A DNA stretch of 64,000 bases from Virgibacillus proomii (GTDB taxonomy: Bacteria; Bacillota; Bacilli; Bacillales; Amphibacillaceae), in contig NZ_FUFN01000009.1 in NCBI RefSeq assembly GCF_900162615.1, forward strand, positions 960,402 to 1,024,401, given 5' to 3'. Position numbers and translations under genes: made by a program. This document shows positions 26,154 to 35,855 of the stretch, in pieces. Below the pieces are notes generated by a model. That model searched no databases. It was given only the letters and a program-made list of their open reading frames with translations, and had not been told where the DNA came from. Position 1 is the first letter of the stretch. Each line of letters starts with the position of its first letter.

Positions 26154-26714
26154 TCACCTGGTTACAACATTAAAAAAATCATAGTAGCTAGCCAAATAAT
26201 AATCTGCATCGACCTGCTTATTTTGAAAAATACAGGTTTTTATGCCTAACCCCTTTGCAGGAATAAGATCAATGTTACGGTCTCCTATTGCTAAATCAAG
26301 CTGATATTTTTGATGTAAATACGTATAAGAGGAAGAATCCGGTTTACGTGGAAACCCATCATCGCTTGTAACCATATCCGTAAAATAACCGGTTAAATGA
26401 TGATGATTTAAGATGCGTAAAACATTTTTACGATCTTTATGTGTCATAATTACATTTACCTTTGCATATTGCAGTACCTCTTCCAATCCGGAAAAAGGAG
26501 TCACATCTTCTGGTGATATACGGTCAACTAAATGGCGTACTTCCTTTTCTTGCTCATCTGTCATATGAAAAGATTCAATTGCATGCGCAAATGATTTTTT
26601 TAATTTATTGTATATTTCTTGTTCACTTACATCTGGTAAAATTTGTTTAAAACATTTGGTATAGCTGGGATATGTATCGATTAATGTTCCATCAAAGTCC
26701 CATAATATGTTCAT
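26154..26714 (-). CDS. HAD-superfamily hydrolase (phosphoglycolate phosphatase-like)
   Basis: A 186-residue HAD hydrolase with all four motifs: DFDGTLIDTY (nucleophile Asp at residue 7), NVIMTHK (motif II Thr), a lysine in FPRKPDSSS (motif III) and IGDRNID (motif IV). The helical cap between motifs I and II marks subfamily I. The substrate is a phosphorylated metabolite that cannot be named. It stands alone on the minus strand. Confidence 0.85.
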   Translation of the reverse strand: MNILWDFDGTLIDTYPSYTKCFKQILPDVSEQEIYNKLKKSFAHAIESFHMTDEQEKEVRHLVDRISPEDVTPFSGLEEVLQYAKVNVIMTHKDRKNVLRILNHHHLTGYFTDMVTSDDGFPRKPDSSSYTYLHQKYQLDLAIGDRNIDLIPAKGLGIKTCIFQNKQVDADYYLASYYDFFNVVTR

Positions 26715-26765
26715 TTTCTATCACCTTATTTGCAAAATTAGTTGCCATCCGCTTTTATTAGAAAG

Positions 26766-26851
26766 ACTTGGCTTATCGCCAAGTCTTTATGGCGAAAGCT
26801 ATCGTTTTTCTTATACTATAAACCCCTAAAATTTACACTTTCTTATAGTAT
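26766..26851 (+). repeat. dispersed repeat family B, intact copy
   Basis: GGCTTATCGCC, a short spacer, AGCTATCGTTTTTCTTATAC, then TATAAACCCCTAAAATTTAC and CTTATAGTATAA. The second part has inverted ends TTATACTATAA/TTATAGTATAA. Related copies are at 32094-32144 (minus), 50075-50152 and 51941-52356 (interrupted). Confidence 0.7.
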
Positions 26852-26874
26852 AAAAAAGAGGATGGCTTAATTAG

Positions 26875-27837
26875 TTAATATCCTTTCTCATAATCAACTA
26901 GATTCATATGTGGTACTTCTCCTTGAAGATATCGCTTTAAATTAGGTAAAAAGATATCCTTTATAACACGTTCATCATAATGTTTCGTTGATCCAGCCGT
27001 ATGTGGGGTAATAATGACTTGCTCCATCTCCCAAAACGGACTATCCTCCGGAAGCGGCTCCGTTGTAAACACATCAAGACCGGCACCAGCAATTTCATGT
27101 TGCCGTAATGCTTGAATTAAATCATCTTCCTTTACAATTGGACCGCGACCTATATTAATTAAAATAGCTGTATCCTTCATTTGTTTAAATTGATCTTTAG
27201 TAAACATATAGGTCGTTTCTTTTGTTAATGGTAACGTGATAACAACAACATCACATTGAGGGAGCACTACATTCAGTTGATCTGGCTTGTACATTTTATC
27301 AACATAATCGGTGGCCTTTCCTGAATGGCGGACACCAAGCACCTGCATACCAAAAGCTTTCGCAATCTTGGCCGTTTCCAGTCCAATTGCTCCAACACCA
27401 ATAATACCCATTGTTTGATGATGAATCTCTAGATTGAGACGAGCATGATACCATTTTTTCTCTAGTTGCTGGCGAACATATGTATGAATTTTACGAGTTA
27501 AACCTAATATGAGTGCAAAAATCGTCTCCGATATTGGATAAGCATGTACACCGTTAGCACTAGTAACATAAATCCCTTTTTGTTGTAATTCCGGTAGTGG
27601 AAGGGAATCAATACCTGCCGTCCATGTTTGTAACCACTTTAAGTTTTTATTTTCTTCAAGTACAAGTGGTTCGATCTTCTGACTCCAGTGTAAAATAATT
27701 TCTGCTTGTTTTAAATCGTCAGTTAAAAGAACAGAATCATTAGCTGCGACAATGTTCCAGTCTGGGAGAAATTGCTTTATCGTACGTACTAGTGATTCTT
27801 CAAGCTTTAGATTGATTACCAATGTTCGCTTTGTCAT
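26875..27837 (-). CDS. D-2-hydroxyacid dehydrogenase
   Basis: A 320-residue NAD(P)-dependent dehydrogenase of the D-isomer-specific family. The Rossmann motif is GIIGVGAIGLETAKIAKAFG (about residues 140-160). Catalytic residues sit in INIGRGPIV (Arg), the following glutamate region and ITPHTAGST (His). It reduces 2-ketoacids or oxidises D-2-hydroxyacids; the exact substrate is open. The next minus-strand gene upstream (SLAP-domain protein) ends 21 bp before it, so the two may form an operon. Confidence 0.88.
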   Translation of the reverse strand: MTKRTLVINLKLEESLVRTIKQFLPDWNIVAANDSVLLTDDLKQAEIILHWSQKIEPLVLEENKNLKWLQTWTAGIDSLPLPELQQKGIYVTSANGVHAYPISETIFALILGLTRKIHTYVRQQLEKKWYHARLNLEIHHQTMGIIGVGAIGLETAKIAKAFGMQVLGVRHSGKATDYVDKMYKPDQLNVVLPQCDVVVITLPLTKETTYMFTKDQFKQMKDTAILINIGRGPIVKEDDLIQALRQHEIAGAGLDVFTTEPLPEDSPFWEMEQVIITPHTAGSTKHYDERVIKDIFLPNLKRYLQGEVPHMNLVDYEKGY

Positions 27838-27858
27838 AATAGCCCCATCTCCAATTAA

Positions 27859-28236
27859 TTATAACACTACTTGCAAGTGGCCATCTTCCAGCTGTGGCTC
27901 TTTTTTTAACGTGGAACATGGAAAGATAAATGTCCATGGCATGCTACACTTAGCCGGAATCGTCAATCTTCTATCATGAAACGTTTGGGTAGCAATTGGC
28001 TTAGTTCCTTCTTTATACATTAATGTTTTATGTTGTAAGGATAATATTTTATCCGTATCATTTTGAATAATTACTGAAACTAATAAATCACGGCGATGAT
28101 TTATTGCGCTGCAGAGTGGTATAAACAATTGATTATCCCCGGATTGCTTTGCCTGTTCAAAAGCTGTAATAATATCCTGCCGATCCTTGACATCAATTGT
28201 TTTATCCCAAGCAGATTCAAAGATTAAACGCTGCAT
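27859..28236 (-). CDS. SLAP-domain protein
   Basis: A 125-residue protein with the SLAP-domain pattern of Bacillaceae: RRDLLVSVIIQNDTDK, then FHDRRLTIPAKCSMPWTFIF, with the typical proline before PWTF. No signal peptide is visible, so it is probably cytoplasmic. In Bacillales this domain often accompanies accessory secretion genes, which are not seen here. The start at 28236 lies behind GGGGTGAT; an ATG 51 bp upstream has no site. Confidence 0.6.
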   Translation of the reverse strand: MQRLIFESAWDKTIDVKDRQDIITAFEQAKQSGDNQLFIPLCSAINHRRDLLVSVIIQNDTDKILSLQHKTLMYKEGTKPIATQTFHDRRLTIPAKCSMPWTFIFPCSTLKKEPQLEDGHLQVVL

Positions 28237-28542
28237 AACTATCACCCCATCTAAGCCTAAGTATACCATGATTTGTTCTTTAGCCACATATCAAATTTTC
28301 AATGGATTCAATAAAGCGACCATTCCCAAACATTTACTTCTCTTTACATCTCCCCGGGATTCTATTCTTTTAACCTAGTTCAATAAAAGAGCTTGACTAG
28401 TGACAAGCAGTTAACGCTTTTGATTGTTTAGCTTTATTTTACAATGGTGCAACTTTTTTATACCCGTTTAAAAATCTGTCGTACAAGCCATCTATTATGA
28501 ATAGAATAATAATAATTTATTCCCCATCTGGAGGTTATAGTA

Positions 28543-29184
28543 ATGAACACTTTTATCAGTTATGCCCTACTTGGTATTTCCTTATCTGCACCGATTGGAC
28601 CGATTAATGCCGCACAACTAAATAGAGGCATGCGCCACGGCTTTTTACATGCTTGGTTAGTCGGATTAGGCGGAATGATTAGCGATCTTTTATTTATGCT
28701 GCTTATTTATTTTGGTGTTGCTTCATTCCTAACTACGCCGCTTATGAAAACATTTCTCTGGCTATTTGGTTGTTTCATTCTTGTTTATACAGGGATAGAA
28801 AGCATAATTGGAGCAAAAAATTTAGTAGAAGCAAAACCCTCTGTAAAAGCATCTTCAAAAAGAAAATCATTTCATATGGGGTTTTTAATTGCTATTTCTA
28901 ATCCGTTAAATATCATCTTTTGGTTGGGTATTTACGGTGCCGTTTTAGCAAAAACTAGCGATCTTTATAATAATTATCAGCTTATCCTCTACAGCAGCGG
29001 TATCTTTTTAGGAATTATCATATGGGATATATTTATGGCAGGGGTCGCCTCAACGTTTAGAAAATTCTTTCCTCCACACGTATTATCCATCATCACGATT
29101 GGAGGCGGAATCATGCTACTTGGATTTGGTCTCTATTTTGGATATGAAGCAATTACTTTCTTCATTCAAGGAAAATTGGGCTAG
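28543..29184 (+). CDS. LysE-family exporter
   Basis: A 213-residue membrane protein with about six hydrophobic helices and the LysE/RhtB N-terminal signature (LSAPIGPINAAQLNRGMRHG) and central SNPLNIIFWLGIYG. The family exports amino acids or their derivatives. It is preceded by a GGAGG site and seems monocistronic. Confidence 0.85.
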   Translation: MNTFISYALLGISLSAPIGPINAAQLNRGMRHGFLHAWLVGLGGMISDLLFMLLIYFGVASFLTTPLMKTFLWLFGCFILVYTGIESIIGAKNLVEAKPSVKASSKRKSFHMGFLIAISNPLNIIFWLGIYGAVLAKTSDLYNNYQLILYSSGIFLGIIIWDIFMAGVASTFRKFFPPHVLSIITIGGGIMLLGFGLYFGYEAITFFIQGKLG

Positions 29185-29450
29185 CCCTACCTGAACTAGG
29201 TAATCTGTATTTGCATGACTACTTGAAATTCTAACACTGTATACCGTAGCCTTTTAGCAATTTAGAAATATCGACTCATAGATTTCTAAAGTCTTTTTAA
29301 ACGTTGAGACATGCTAAATTTTTATAAATCATTACGTACGACAACGTTCCTATGTCATTTCCTTCGGCTTTTGAACACTTACTTAAAAATAAGCAAGCAC
29401 CCATTTCATTCTTCAGCAATAGATTATGGTAGAAGGAGGAAGAAAGTAAA

Positions 29451-30185
29451 ATGGGTGTACTCTTTGACAAAATGTTATTAGAACAACAGCTAGAAACATT
29501 ACCTGAGTGGAAACAAGCAGCGTATAAATATTTTGCTTCCATGCTTACTGATGATAATACGTACCCTTGTGTTCCTGCAAGACACGGTTTCTTAGAAAAC
29601 CAGCTTCGGTTTTGCTTTATAGACGATCCACGTAAGGAAAGCTCCATAAAAGTTCTAGCTACTGCTTTAAAAGATTATGGAAGCAGTTCACGTAAATTAG
29701 GGAGTTATACATCACTAGCAGTATTTTTCCAAACGCCAAAGGATATATATGGAAATTATACAGTGGAAGATTATCGCAACTTATTTTGGAATGTACTTAA
29801 TCGCCTAGCAGCCATTGATGAGCACGAGTGGCCAAAAGACATTCCGGAAAATCCGGCTCATTATAAATGGGAGTTTTGCTTTCATGGAGAACCTTATTTT
29901 TCCTTTTGTGCTACACCCGGGCATAAACAGCGAAAAAGCCGATACTTTCCTTGCCTTTGCATAGCTTTTCAGCCACGCTGGGTATTTGCATCATTGAATG
30001 GAAGTACGTCCTTTGGTCGAAAAATGAAAACCATTATTCGTAAAAGGCTGGTAAATTATGATGGCTTCCCGGGTCATCCTGATTTAAAGTGGTATGGAGA
30101 AGAAGATAATCATGAATGGAAGCAGTATTTTTTAAGCGACGACGATAGCAGTCCAATCCAATGTCCTTTTAAACATATAAAGTAG
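29451..30185 (+). CDS. YqcI/YcgG-family protein
   Basis: A 244-residue protein of the YqcI/YcgG family, with FPCVPARHGF-like (YPCVPARHGFLENQLRF), HKWEFCFHGEPYF-like (YKWEFCFHGEPYFSFCATPG) and CIAFQPRWVF segments. Function is unknown; conserved Cys/His residues hint at a metal or haem site, but that is conjecture. A good AGGAGG-type site precedes the ATG. Confidence 0.8.
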   Translation: MGVLFDKMLLEQQLETLPEWKQAAYKYFASMLTDDNTYPCVPARHGFLENQLRFCFIDDPRKESSIKVLATALKDYGSSSRKLGSYTSLAVFFQTPKDIYGNYTVEDYRNLFWNVLNRLAAIDEHEWPKDIPENPAHYKWEFCFHGEPYFSFCATPGHKQRKSRYFPCLCIAFQPRWVFASLNGSTSFGRKMKTIIRKRLVNYDGFPGHPDLKWYGEEDNHEWKQYFLSDDDSSPIQCPFKHIK

Positions 30186-30189
30186 AAGC

Positions 30190-31035
30190 TGTCTACCTTT
30201 CTTCATTAGCTTCTTTTTTCCACTTGCTTTTTATAATAAACACTTGCAATTGTTATTAGCATAATAAACAATAAACTTACAACAAAACCGACTCTGCTTG
30301 CATCCCAACAATGAGCTAGATTCTCATTTCTCGCTTTAAAATGTTGCCAAAATAAAGAGCCAATTATATAGAAGCATTAATCCCGCGCCTGTTATCAAGT
30401 ACTCAAACAATCTTTCCGGGAAAGCAAGTGAAATAGTATAGAAACGACTAAGCCGCTTGCTGTAAACAGACAAGCTGAAAGTAGTCTTTAACCATTCCCC
30501 GTTCGGCTAAAATGGTCAGTGCATCTTGATCCTCAACGAAGTCAAAATGGTAATCCCAGCAAATAATGCTACTACCATCGTAGAGAAGCCTCCAATGACA
30601 AAAACCTCAGTAAAAATACCAGTAACATAGCGGAGAACAAAGAAGGCAAGTGCGGTAAGTGGACTCTCATCTAGCATTTATGTTGTGCCATGAACAAGTG
30701 CTAGTACAAGTCCAATGGAAACAAATAAATGCTGGTAAATACAAGTAGTATTTTTATTCTGCCTGAACGTAGAGCCTTTTGTGATCTTTTAGGCAATTTC
30801 CGAGAAGCCCCATAACTTCAACCCCGCCAAAAGCATAAAATGCATAAATCAGTGATTCCCAAAACCCTGCTGCTCCTTTTGAAAAGAAACCTTTATCTTT
30901 TTCTAGTGACGTTACTACCTCTGCACCATTCATCCAATCTTTTATTATTAAGAAACCAGCTACCAAGATAAACATGCAGATCGCAGCTGTTTTCATCACT
31001 CCAAGAAACCCTTCTATTTTTCCAAATCCGTTCAC
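30190..31035 (-). pseudogene. decayed amino acid permease (APC family)
   Basis: The best-preserved part, 30754-31035 on the minus strand, reads FGKIEGFLGVMKTAAICMFI and AFYAFGGVEVMGLLGN, matching helices 5-7 of APC permeases, with the FGG-E motif. Downstream to about 30190 the remaining helices (FAGITILTSLRG, VSILFHLL) are split by frameshifts and stops. The N-terminal third is missing. Confidence 0.7.
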
Positions 31036-31232
31036 TCCTGTTAATATTAGTTAGATACAAATGAAATGATAGCATGACAAATCGTATCCTTTCTTTGTCA
31101 ATTTTCTTACCCTCTCCAGGGTAACTGGATTTATGAGGAAAGAGTCTCATGAAAAAGTTTGTCCTTTCGCACATAAAAATTATTGAACTGGAAAATATAG
31201 AGAATGAATATTAAAACTAGGAGGAATCCATT

Positions 31233-31859
31233 ATGCAACAGATGAATCAACCAGGAAATCAGAAACAGCCTGAGAATATGCCCCAACAGCAAGGAATGCC
31301 TCATATCGGAGGACACGAAGTATTTGATGCACACGAAGTCATTTCAGGTGTTATTAGCATGCTTGACCACTATCAATTGTATGAGCAGCATATTCAAGAC
31401 CCAGAATTAATGGACATTTTAAAGCGACAAACAGCTTTTGTTACCCAGACTTACAATACAATTGTTGAAACGTTCAAAACAGGAAAAGACCCTTCGGTAC
31501 CGACCCAAACTTATAAAATGCAGCAAGACAATGACGCCATTTTTGGAATGAAACCTGGTCAGCCAAAAAAGCCTAATACTTCTGTGAACGAAATCTCGGA
31601 CCAAGGAATTTCAAGTTATATGTTAGGACACGCAAAATCGCTATCTCCTCTCATGGCGATGGCAGCTACAGAAATGACAAATCCTGTACTGCGCCGTGTT
31701 GTTGCCGATAGTGTTCCCAACTTTATTGAAATGAGCTATGAAATTTTCCTTTATCAGAATAAGCATGGGTATTATCAGGTTGCACAACTAAACCAACAGG
31801 ATATGCAGCAAATGCTAAATAGCTATACTACTGTTCAACAAGGTAATCAATTGCATTAA
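31233..31859 (+). CDS. spore coat protein, CotF family
   Basis: A 208-residue protein with a Gln/Met/Pro-rich N-terminus, then the Coat_F domain (HEVFDAHEVISGVISMLDHY and a second helical pair near SLSPLMAMAATEMTNPVLRR) and a tyrosine- and glutamine-rich end. CotF-type proteins belong to the spore coat, so the host makes endospores. A TAGGAGGAA site precedes the ATG. Confidence 0.85.
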   Translation: MQQMNQPGNQKQPENMPQQQGMPHIGGHEVFDAHEVISGVISMLDHYQLYEQHIQDPELMDILKRQTAFVTQTYNTIVETFKTGKDPSVPTQTYKMQQDNDAIFGMKPGQPKKPNTSVNEISDQGISSYMLGHAKSLSPLMAMAATEMTNPVLRRVVADSVPNFIEMSYEIFLYQNKHGYYQVAQLNQQDMQQMLNSYTTVQQGNQLH

Positions 31860-31918
31860 ACAAAACAAAATCGATTCCGAAAATTAACTACATTTTTTGA
31901 GTAATTTAAACATTATAG

Positions 31919-31948
31919 GATTCTGTAGATGTTCTATCTGCAGAATCT
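31919..31948 (+). terminator. terminator of the coat protein gene
   Basis: GATTCTGTAGAT/ATCTGCAGAATC hairpin with a GTTCT loop followed by TTATTT. Confidence 0.75.
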
Positions 31949-32080
31949 TATTTAAATGAAGGATAGGCTTCAGTTAGTAGAAAAAATGATCGCGTTCTTA
32001 AAGTTCTTATTAGAGAGTGCTTGATTAATAAAGAAGTTTTTGAATCCGTCATTAATCACATGACGATGCCTGCCCTAAAG

Positions 32081-32144
32081 TTTCACTTTATCGTATAAGA
32101 AAAACGATGGCTATCGCTAAGGGCTTGGCGATAAGCCAAGCTTT
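32081..32144 (-). repeat. dispersed repeat family B head joined to family A head
   Basis: On the minus strand GGCTTATCGCC...GTTTTTCTTATAC runs straight into GATAAAGTGAAACTTTA, the start of family A, then ends. The same B-to-A junction occurs at 51985-52000. Confidence 0.6.
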
Positions 32145-32154
32145 TCCAAACACA

Positions 32155-32235
32155 AACAAACCGAACAATTATAAATGAATTGTTCGGTTTGTGCTATTTA
32201 GTATTTGCTTATGTCCCAGCCCTTTTTAGATGTAC
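32155..32235 (-). terminator. repeat-type terminator of the MFS gene (GGCTGGGACATAA element)
   Basis: On the minus strand GGGCTGGGACATAAGC is followed by the strong hairpin CAAACCGAACAATT/AATTGTTCGGTTTG and TTTGTGTTT. An almost identical 75-bp element lies at 51705-51775. Confidence 0.8.
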
Positions 32236-32251
32236 GCTATAGCATCTTATT

Positions 32252-33409
32252 TTAGCTAGTAATACTTCTCTTTCTTACCTTCGACATCGAGAGCATAATC
32301 GTGACTAGTGAAAGGCTTATCAATATTCCTCCAACCATAGCATTTTTCTCAACGGAAGCCTGTTCAATAACAATTCCACCAATAAGAGAACCAAATGCGA
32401 TACCAAAATGCAGTGCAGAATTATTTAAGCTTTGTTGAATATCCGCTGTCTCAGGCGCAGACTCAATCAAATAACTTTGTAAAGCTGGAGTAATTGCCCA
32501 GCTCATCATTCCCCAAATAATCATCACTATAATAAATAAGGCTAAAACCGAAGTCGTATATGGAAGCGTAAAAATGGATAAAGAGAAAATAATCAGCGTT
32601 GTGATCATTGTTCTTTTAGATCCAAACCGATCCGATAATGTTCCTCCGACACCACCACCGCTTACAGCAGCAATACCGAAGATAAAATAAAAGACGCTTA
32701 ACCAGCTTCCACTAATACCCATCGTCATTTTGACAAATGGGGTGAAATAAGCATATAAAATCGTATGTCCAGCCATAAATAAAAAGGTTGTACCATGCGC
32801 TAAAAAGATCTTACTTTCTTTTAAGGAGTTGATTTGCTCCTTTAAGGATACTTGCGGTTTAGGCGGAACCTTGTCCATCAATAAATAAACTCCAAGCATG
32901 GATAAAATCGTTAAAAATACAATGAATAGAAAAGGAGCCCTCCAGCCAAACGCATTACCCAGTACTAGACCAATCGGCACTCCTAAGACAATCGACCCGC
33001 TAATCCCCATCGAAACAAAACCAATGGCACGACCACGGTGCTTTTCACTTCCTATATTTGCAGCGATGGTTAAGCATAATATAATCAGCAATGAACCACT
33101 TGCTGCTGAAAGCATTCGTCCGATAAATAGCACACTGTAAACAGGGCTAAAGGCAACAAGTAAATTACTAAGCGAAAAAATGAATAAGAAAATAAGGGTT
33201 AGACGTTTCCGCTCTATTTTCGCTGTAGCAATCATTAAAAGGGGAGCGGTAATCGCAAATACTAAAGAAAAGACAGTGATTAATAGTCCAGCCTTCCCTA
33301 AGCTGACATGCAGATCTTCCGCAACTAAATCCAATATTCCTCCAATAATTAATTCAACCATTCCTACTACAAAAGATACAATTGTTAATAAATATACACG
33401 TTTGTCCAT
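32252..33409 (-). CDS. MFS efflux transporter (AraJ/YdhP type)
   Basis: A 385-residue MFS protein of the 12-TM drug:H+ or sugar-efflux DHA1 group. It shows the loop motif GRMLSAASGSLLI, the antiporter-type ISGSIVLGVPIGLVLG in helix 5 and GGTLSDRFGSKRTMI between helices 8 and 9. Likely role: export of nucleosides, sugars or drugs. The start is the ATG at 33409, which an AGG closely precedes; another methionine lies 12 codons upstream. Confidence 0.85.
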   Translation of the reverse strand: MDKRVYLLTIVSFVVGMVELIIGGILDLVAEDLHVSLGKAGLLITVFSLVFAITAPLLMIATAKIERKRLTLIFLFIFSLSNLLVAFSPVYSVLFIGRMLSAASGSLLIILCLTIAANIGSEKHRGRAIGFVSMGISGSIVLGVPIGLVLGNAFGWRAPFLFIVFLTILSMLGVYLLMDKVPPKPQVSLKEQINSLKESKIFLAHGTTFLFMAGHTILYAYFTPFVKMTMGISGSWLSVFYFIFGIAAVSGGGVGGTLSDRFGSKRTMITTLIIFSLSIFTLPYTTSVLALFIIVMIIWGMMSWAITPALQSYLIESAPETADIQQSLNNSALHFGIAFGSLIGGIVIEQASVEKNAMVGGILISLSLVTIMLSMSKVRKRSITS

Positions 33410-33816
33410 CCTATGACGCCTTTCTAATAATATCTCGTAATACACTGCACGTTAACGCCTTGTTGTCTAAAGAAAAACCAGCTAACGCTAATCCTTTGGT
33501 ACTTATAATGCTATGTTGGCCTCGCCTATACGCAAAAAATATCTTTTTATAATGCCGAATCAACTTCTATTAAACGTAAACATATAATCGCGCTGTGATC
33601 CACTTAGCCATTATCAAAAAACTCGTGAAGGGGACGATAATGGGAAAGCGAATCAAGCGCGACTCGTGTTTAGAAAGCAAAATCGTTTCGCTCCGTTAGG
33701 TCGATACCTTGTTCTTAACGACAACGATTTCTCCATTTTTTATTATAACAGATAGGTCAATATAAAAAGCCAGTGTTATCGTCAATATATTACGATCATA
33801 CCATATGAATTCACGA

Positions 33817-33998
33817 ATAAAGTGAAACTTCATTTCTTGGAATGCCTTTCACAAGAAATGTTAGCACCACAAGGGTATGACCTAAAGGCCTCTGAACGAA
33901 TCGGGCATTTAGATGCCGTTAACTACCACATATTCCCTATTGTATCAACTCAAGGTCTTGAAGGGGGAGGCTTACGGCATCTTACATGCGGGATAAAG
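33817..33998 (+). repeat. dispersed repeat family A, copy 1
   Basis: Runs from ATAAAGTGAAACTTCATT to CTTACATGCGGGATAAAG. Internal phrases are CCACAAGGGTATGACCTAAA, GAATCGGGCATTTAGATGCC and TCTTGAAGGGGGAGGCTTAC. Parts repeat as inverted arms (CTTGGAATGCC / GGCATTTAGATGCCG), giving a structured unit of about 180 bp. The preceding gap 33410-33816 shows no gene. Confidence 0.75.
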
Positions 33999-34047
33999 GT
34001 GGTTCAGCATTTGCCGCATCATTTTACCAAGCTGTTGTCATATACGA

Positions 34048-35379
34048 TTAATGAAGCTCTGGCCAATACTCTTTATTCACCTCAATGAAGTCATCTAGTA
34101 ACTGTTTTGCAACTGTAGCACTTGGAACCGTTTGCGATAATGTAAGTGCCTGCCATAGTTTTTGATACGAATGTTCTATCCATGCTTCTACCACTAGCTT
34201 CTCCACAGCTACCTGCTGTTCCATTAAACCCTTTTGGAAAGTTGGTATTTCACCAATCGCTAATGGTTCATAACCATCTTTTCCTACAATACATGGTATT
34301 TCTACCATTGCATCATCTGGGAAGTTTTTAATAGCTCCTTTATTTTCTACAATAATAAGCATTTTCTCTTTCGTATTGAAGGCTAATGCGGTAGCTAAAT
34401 CAACAATAAATTCTGCGTGAATTCCGATTTCCAGTGTTGTACCTTGGGAATGACCATTTTTTTCAATCTCCGCACACGCTTCAAATACTTCTTTTTCACG
34501 CCCATCAATGACTTCATTAGCTCGTGTGTAATTTGGATCTGTATGTTCTACGACATAGTCTGGATATAAATAGTATTTTAAATACGTGTTTGGAATAGTA
34601 GTAGGCTCGACTTCCACTAAGTGCTTAGCAAATAGGTTTGTCTCAAACCAACTGTCTTTATTAGCTGTTGCCATACCTTTTTCTCCATTGATAAAGCCAT
34701 ATGTTTTCATATGCTCGATTAATTCAGGTAGTAATTCATTTCCTGCTTTATCTTTGATTGATGTATACCAGCCAAAGTGGTTTAATCCGTAATATCTAAT
34801 ATCTAAATCTTTCCGAGAAGGAACACCAACGATATCAGCAATGCTATGCTCCATACCAATTGGCATATCACAAATATTTATCACTCGAGAATTAGGGCGT
34901 AATCTACGTGTCGCTTCCGCTACGATCGAAGCTGGGTTTGAATAGTTTAACATCCAACAATGAGGTGAATATTTTTCCATATAATCAATGTTTTCCAGCA
35001 CCCCACCGATTGAACGCATACCATAAGCAATTCCACCCGGTCCACACGTTTCTTGTCCTACGCAACCATGCTTCAATGGAAGTTTTTCATCTAATTCCCG
35101 CATCGGTAATTTTCCAACACGTATATGTGCTAAACAAAAATCAACATCGGTATATGCTTCTTCAGGATCTGTCGTTGCTACATAATCAATGCTTGGATCT
35201 TTTTCTTTGATCAATATCTCACATGCTTTCGCAACTTTATTTTGCCTTTCTTCATCATTATCATAAAGCTTAATCTTTCTTAATGGCAAACGATCCAAAT
35301 TGTCTAACAACATTAGAATTATTTCCGGAGTATAGGTGCTCCCACCGCCTGCAATAACTACTGATAGTTTCTTCTTCAT
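34048..35379 (-). CDS. GH4 6-phospho-alpha-glucosidase (GlvA/MalA type)
   Basis: A 443-residue family 4 glycosidase that needs NAD+ and a divalent metal. It has the nucleotide motif VIAGGGSTYTPE at residues 7-18, the NYSNPA segment and the signature CDMPIG at about residue 170. In this family CDMP marks maltose-6'-phosphate (alpha) enzymes and CNVP the beta enzymes, so an alpha specificity is expected. No maltose PTS gene is adjacent; the nearest PTS, 9 kb away, is of lactose/cellobiose type. Confidence 0.88.
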   Translation of the reverse strand: MKKKLSVVIAGGGSTYTPEIILMLLDNLDRLPLRKIKLYDNDEERQNKVAKACEILIKEKDPSIDYVATTDPEEAYTDVDFCLAHIRVGKLPMRELDEKLPLKHGCVGQETCGPGGIAYGMRSIGGVLENIDYMEKYSPHCWMLNYSNPASIVAEATRRLRPNSRVINICDMPIGMEHSIADIVGVPSRKDLDIRYYGLNHFGWYTSIKDKAGNELLPELIEHMKTYGFINGEKGMATANKDSWFETNLFAKHLVEVEPTTIPNTYLKYYLYPDYVVEHTDPNYTRANEVIDGREKEVFEACAEIEKNGHSQGTTLEIGIHAEFIVDLATALAFNTKEKMLIIVENKGAIKNFPDDAMVEIPCIVGKDGYEPLAIGEIPTFQKGLMEQQVAVEKLVVEAWIEHSYQKLWQALTLSQTVPSATVAKQLLDDFIEVNKEYWPELH

Positions 35380-35782
35380 AAAACATCCTCACCTTCATAA
35401 AAGTAATATTGATGTACTTTAGATGAAAAGGAAGTTCATTTAAATTAATAAATTATTGTCCTAGACTTAAAGTACCAGTACATGCCTGCAGTTTAAGTGT
35501 ACCACTCTCGTTTCTAAGCACACAATTATACTTTTTCCGCATCATGAGGAAAAGTGGCAACGAAATTTTAAAGTTTCATCTCCTGAATTTATAACTTATA
35601 TAATCCTTCATCAAAATTATACCTGTCTTTAGGTCTAGTGGCCCTCTTTTTGAAGACACAATGAGATGCAATTTTTACTATTACTTTGTGTTGCAAGATT
35701 TATTATTCATTTATTTCCGTGCAACATCTCTGTTTACAAAAATATGAGTTTTACAAAATTTTTTTAACACCTAAAATATTAT

Positions 35783-35810
35783 TTGAAATCTATTTATTTT
35801 ATGTTATGCT
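35783..35810 (+). promoter_or_regulatory. promoter of the YheO-like gene
   Basis: TTGAAA, 16 bases, TATGCT, 45 bp before the start codon. The remaining 35380-35782 is AT-rich and holds no gene that I can see. Confidence 0.5.
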
Positions 35811-35855
35811 AGATTTGCAGATTAATGGAAGCGGATACAAAGGCAGGTATTAACC

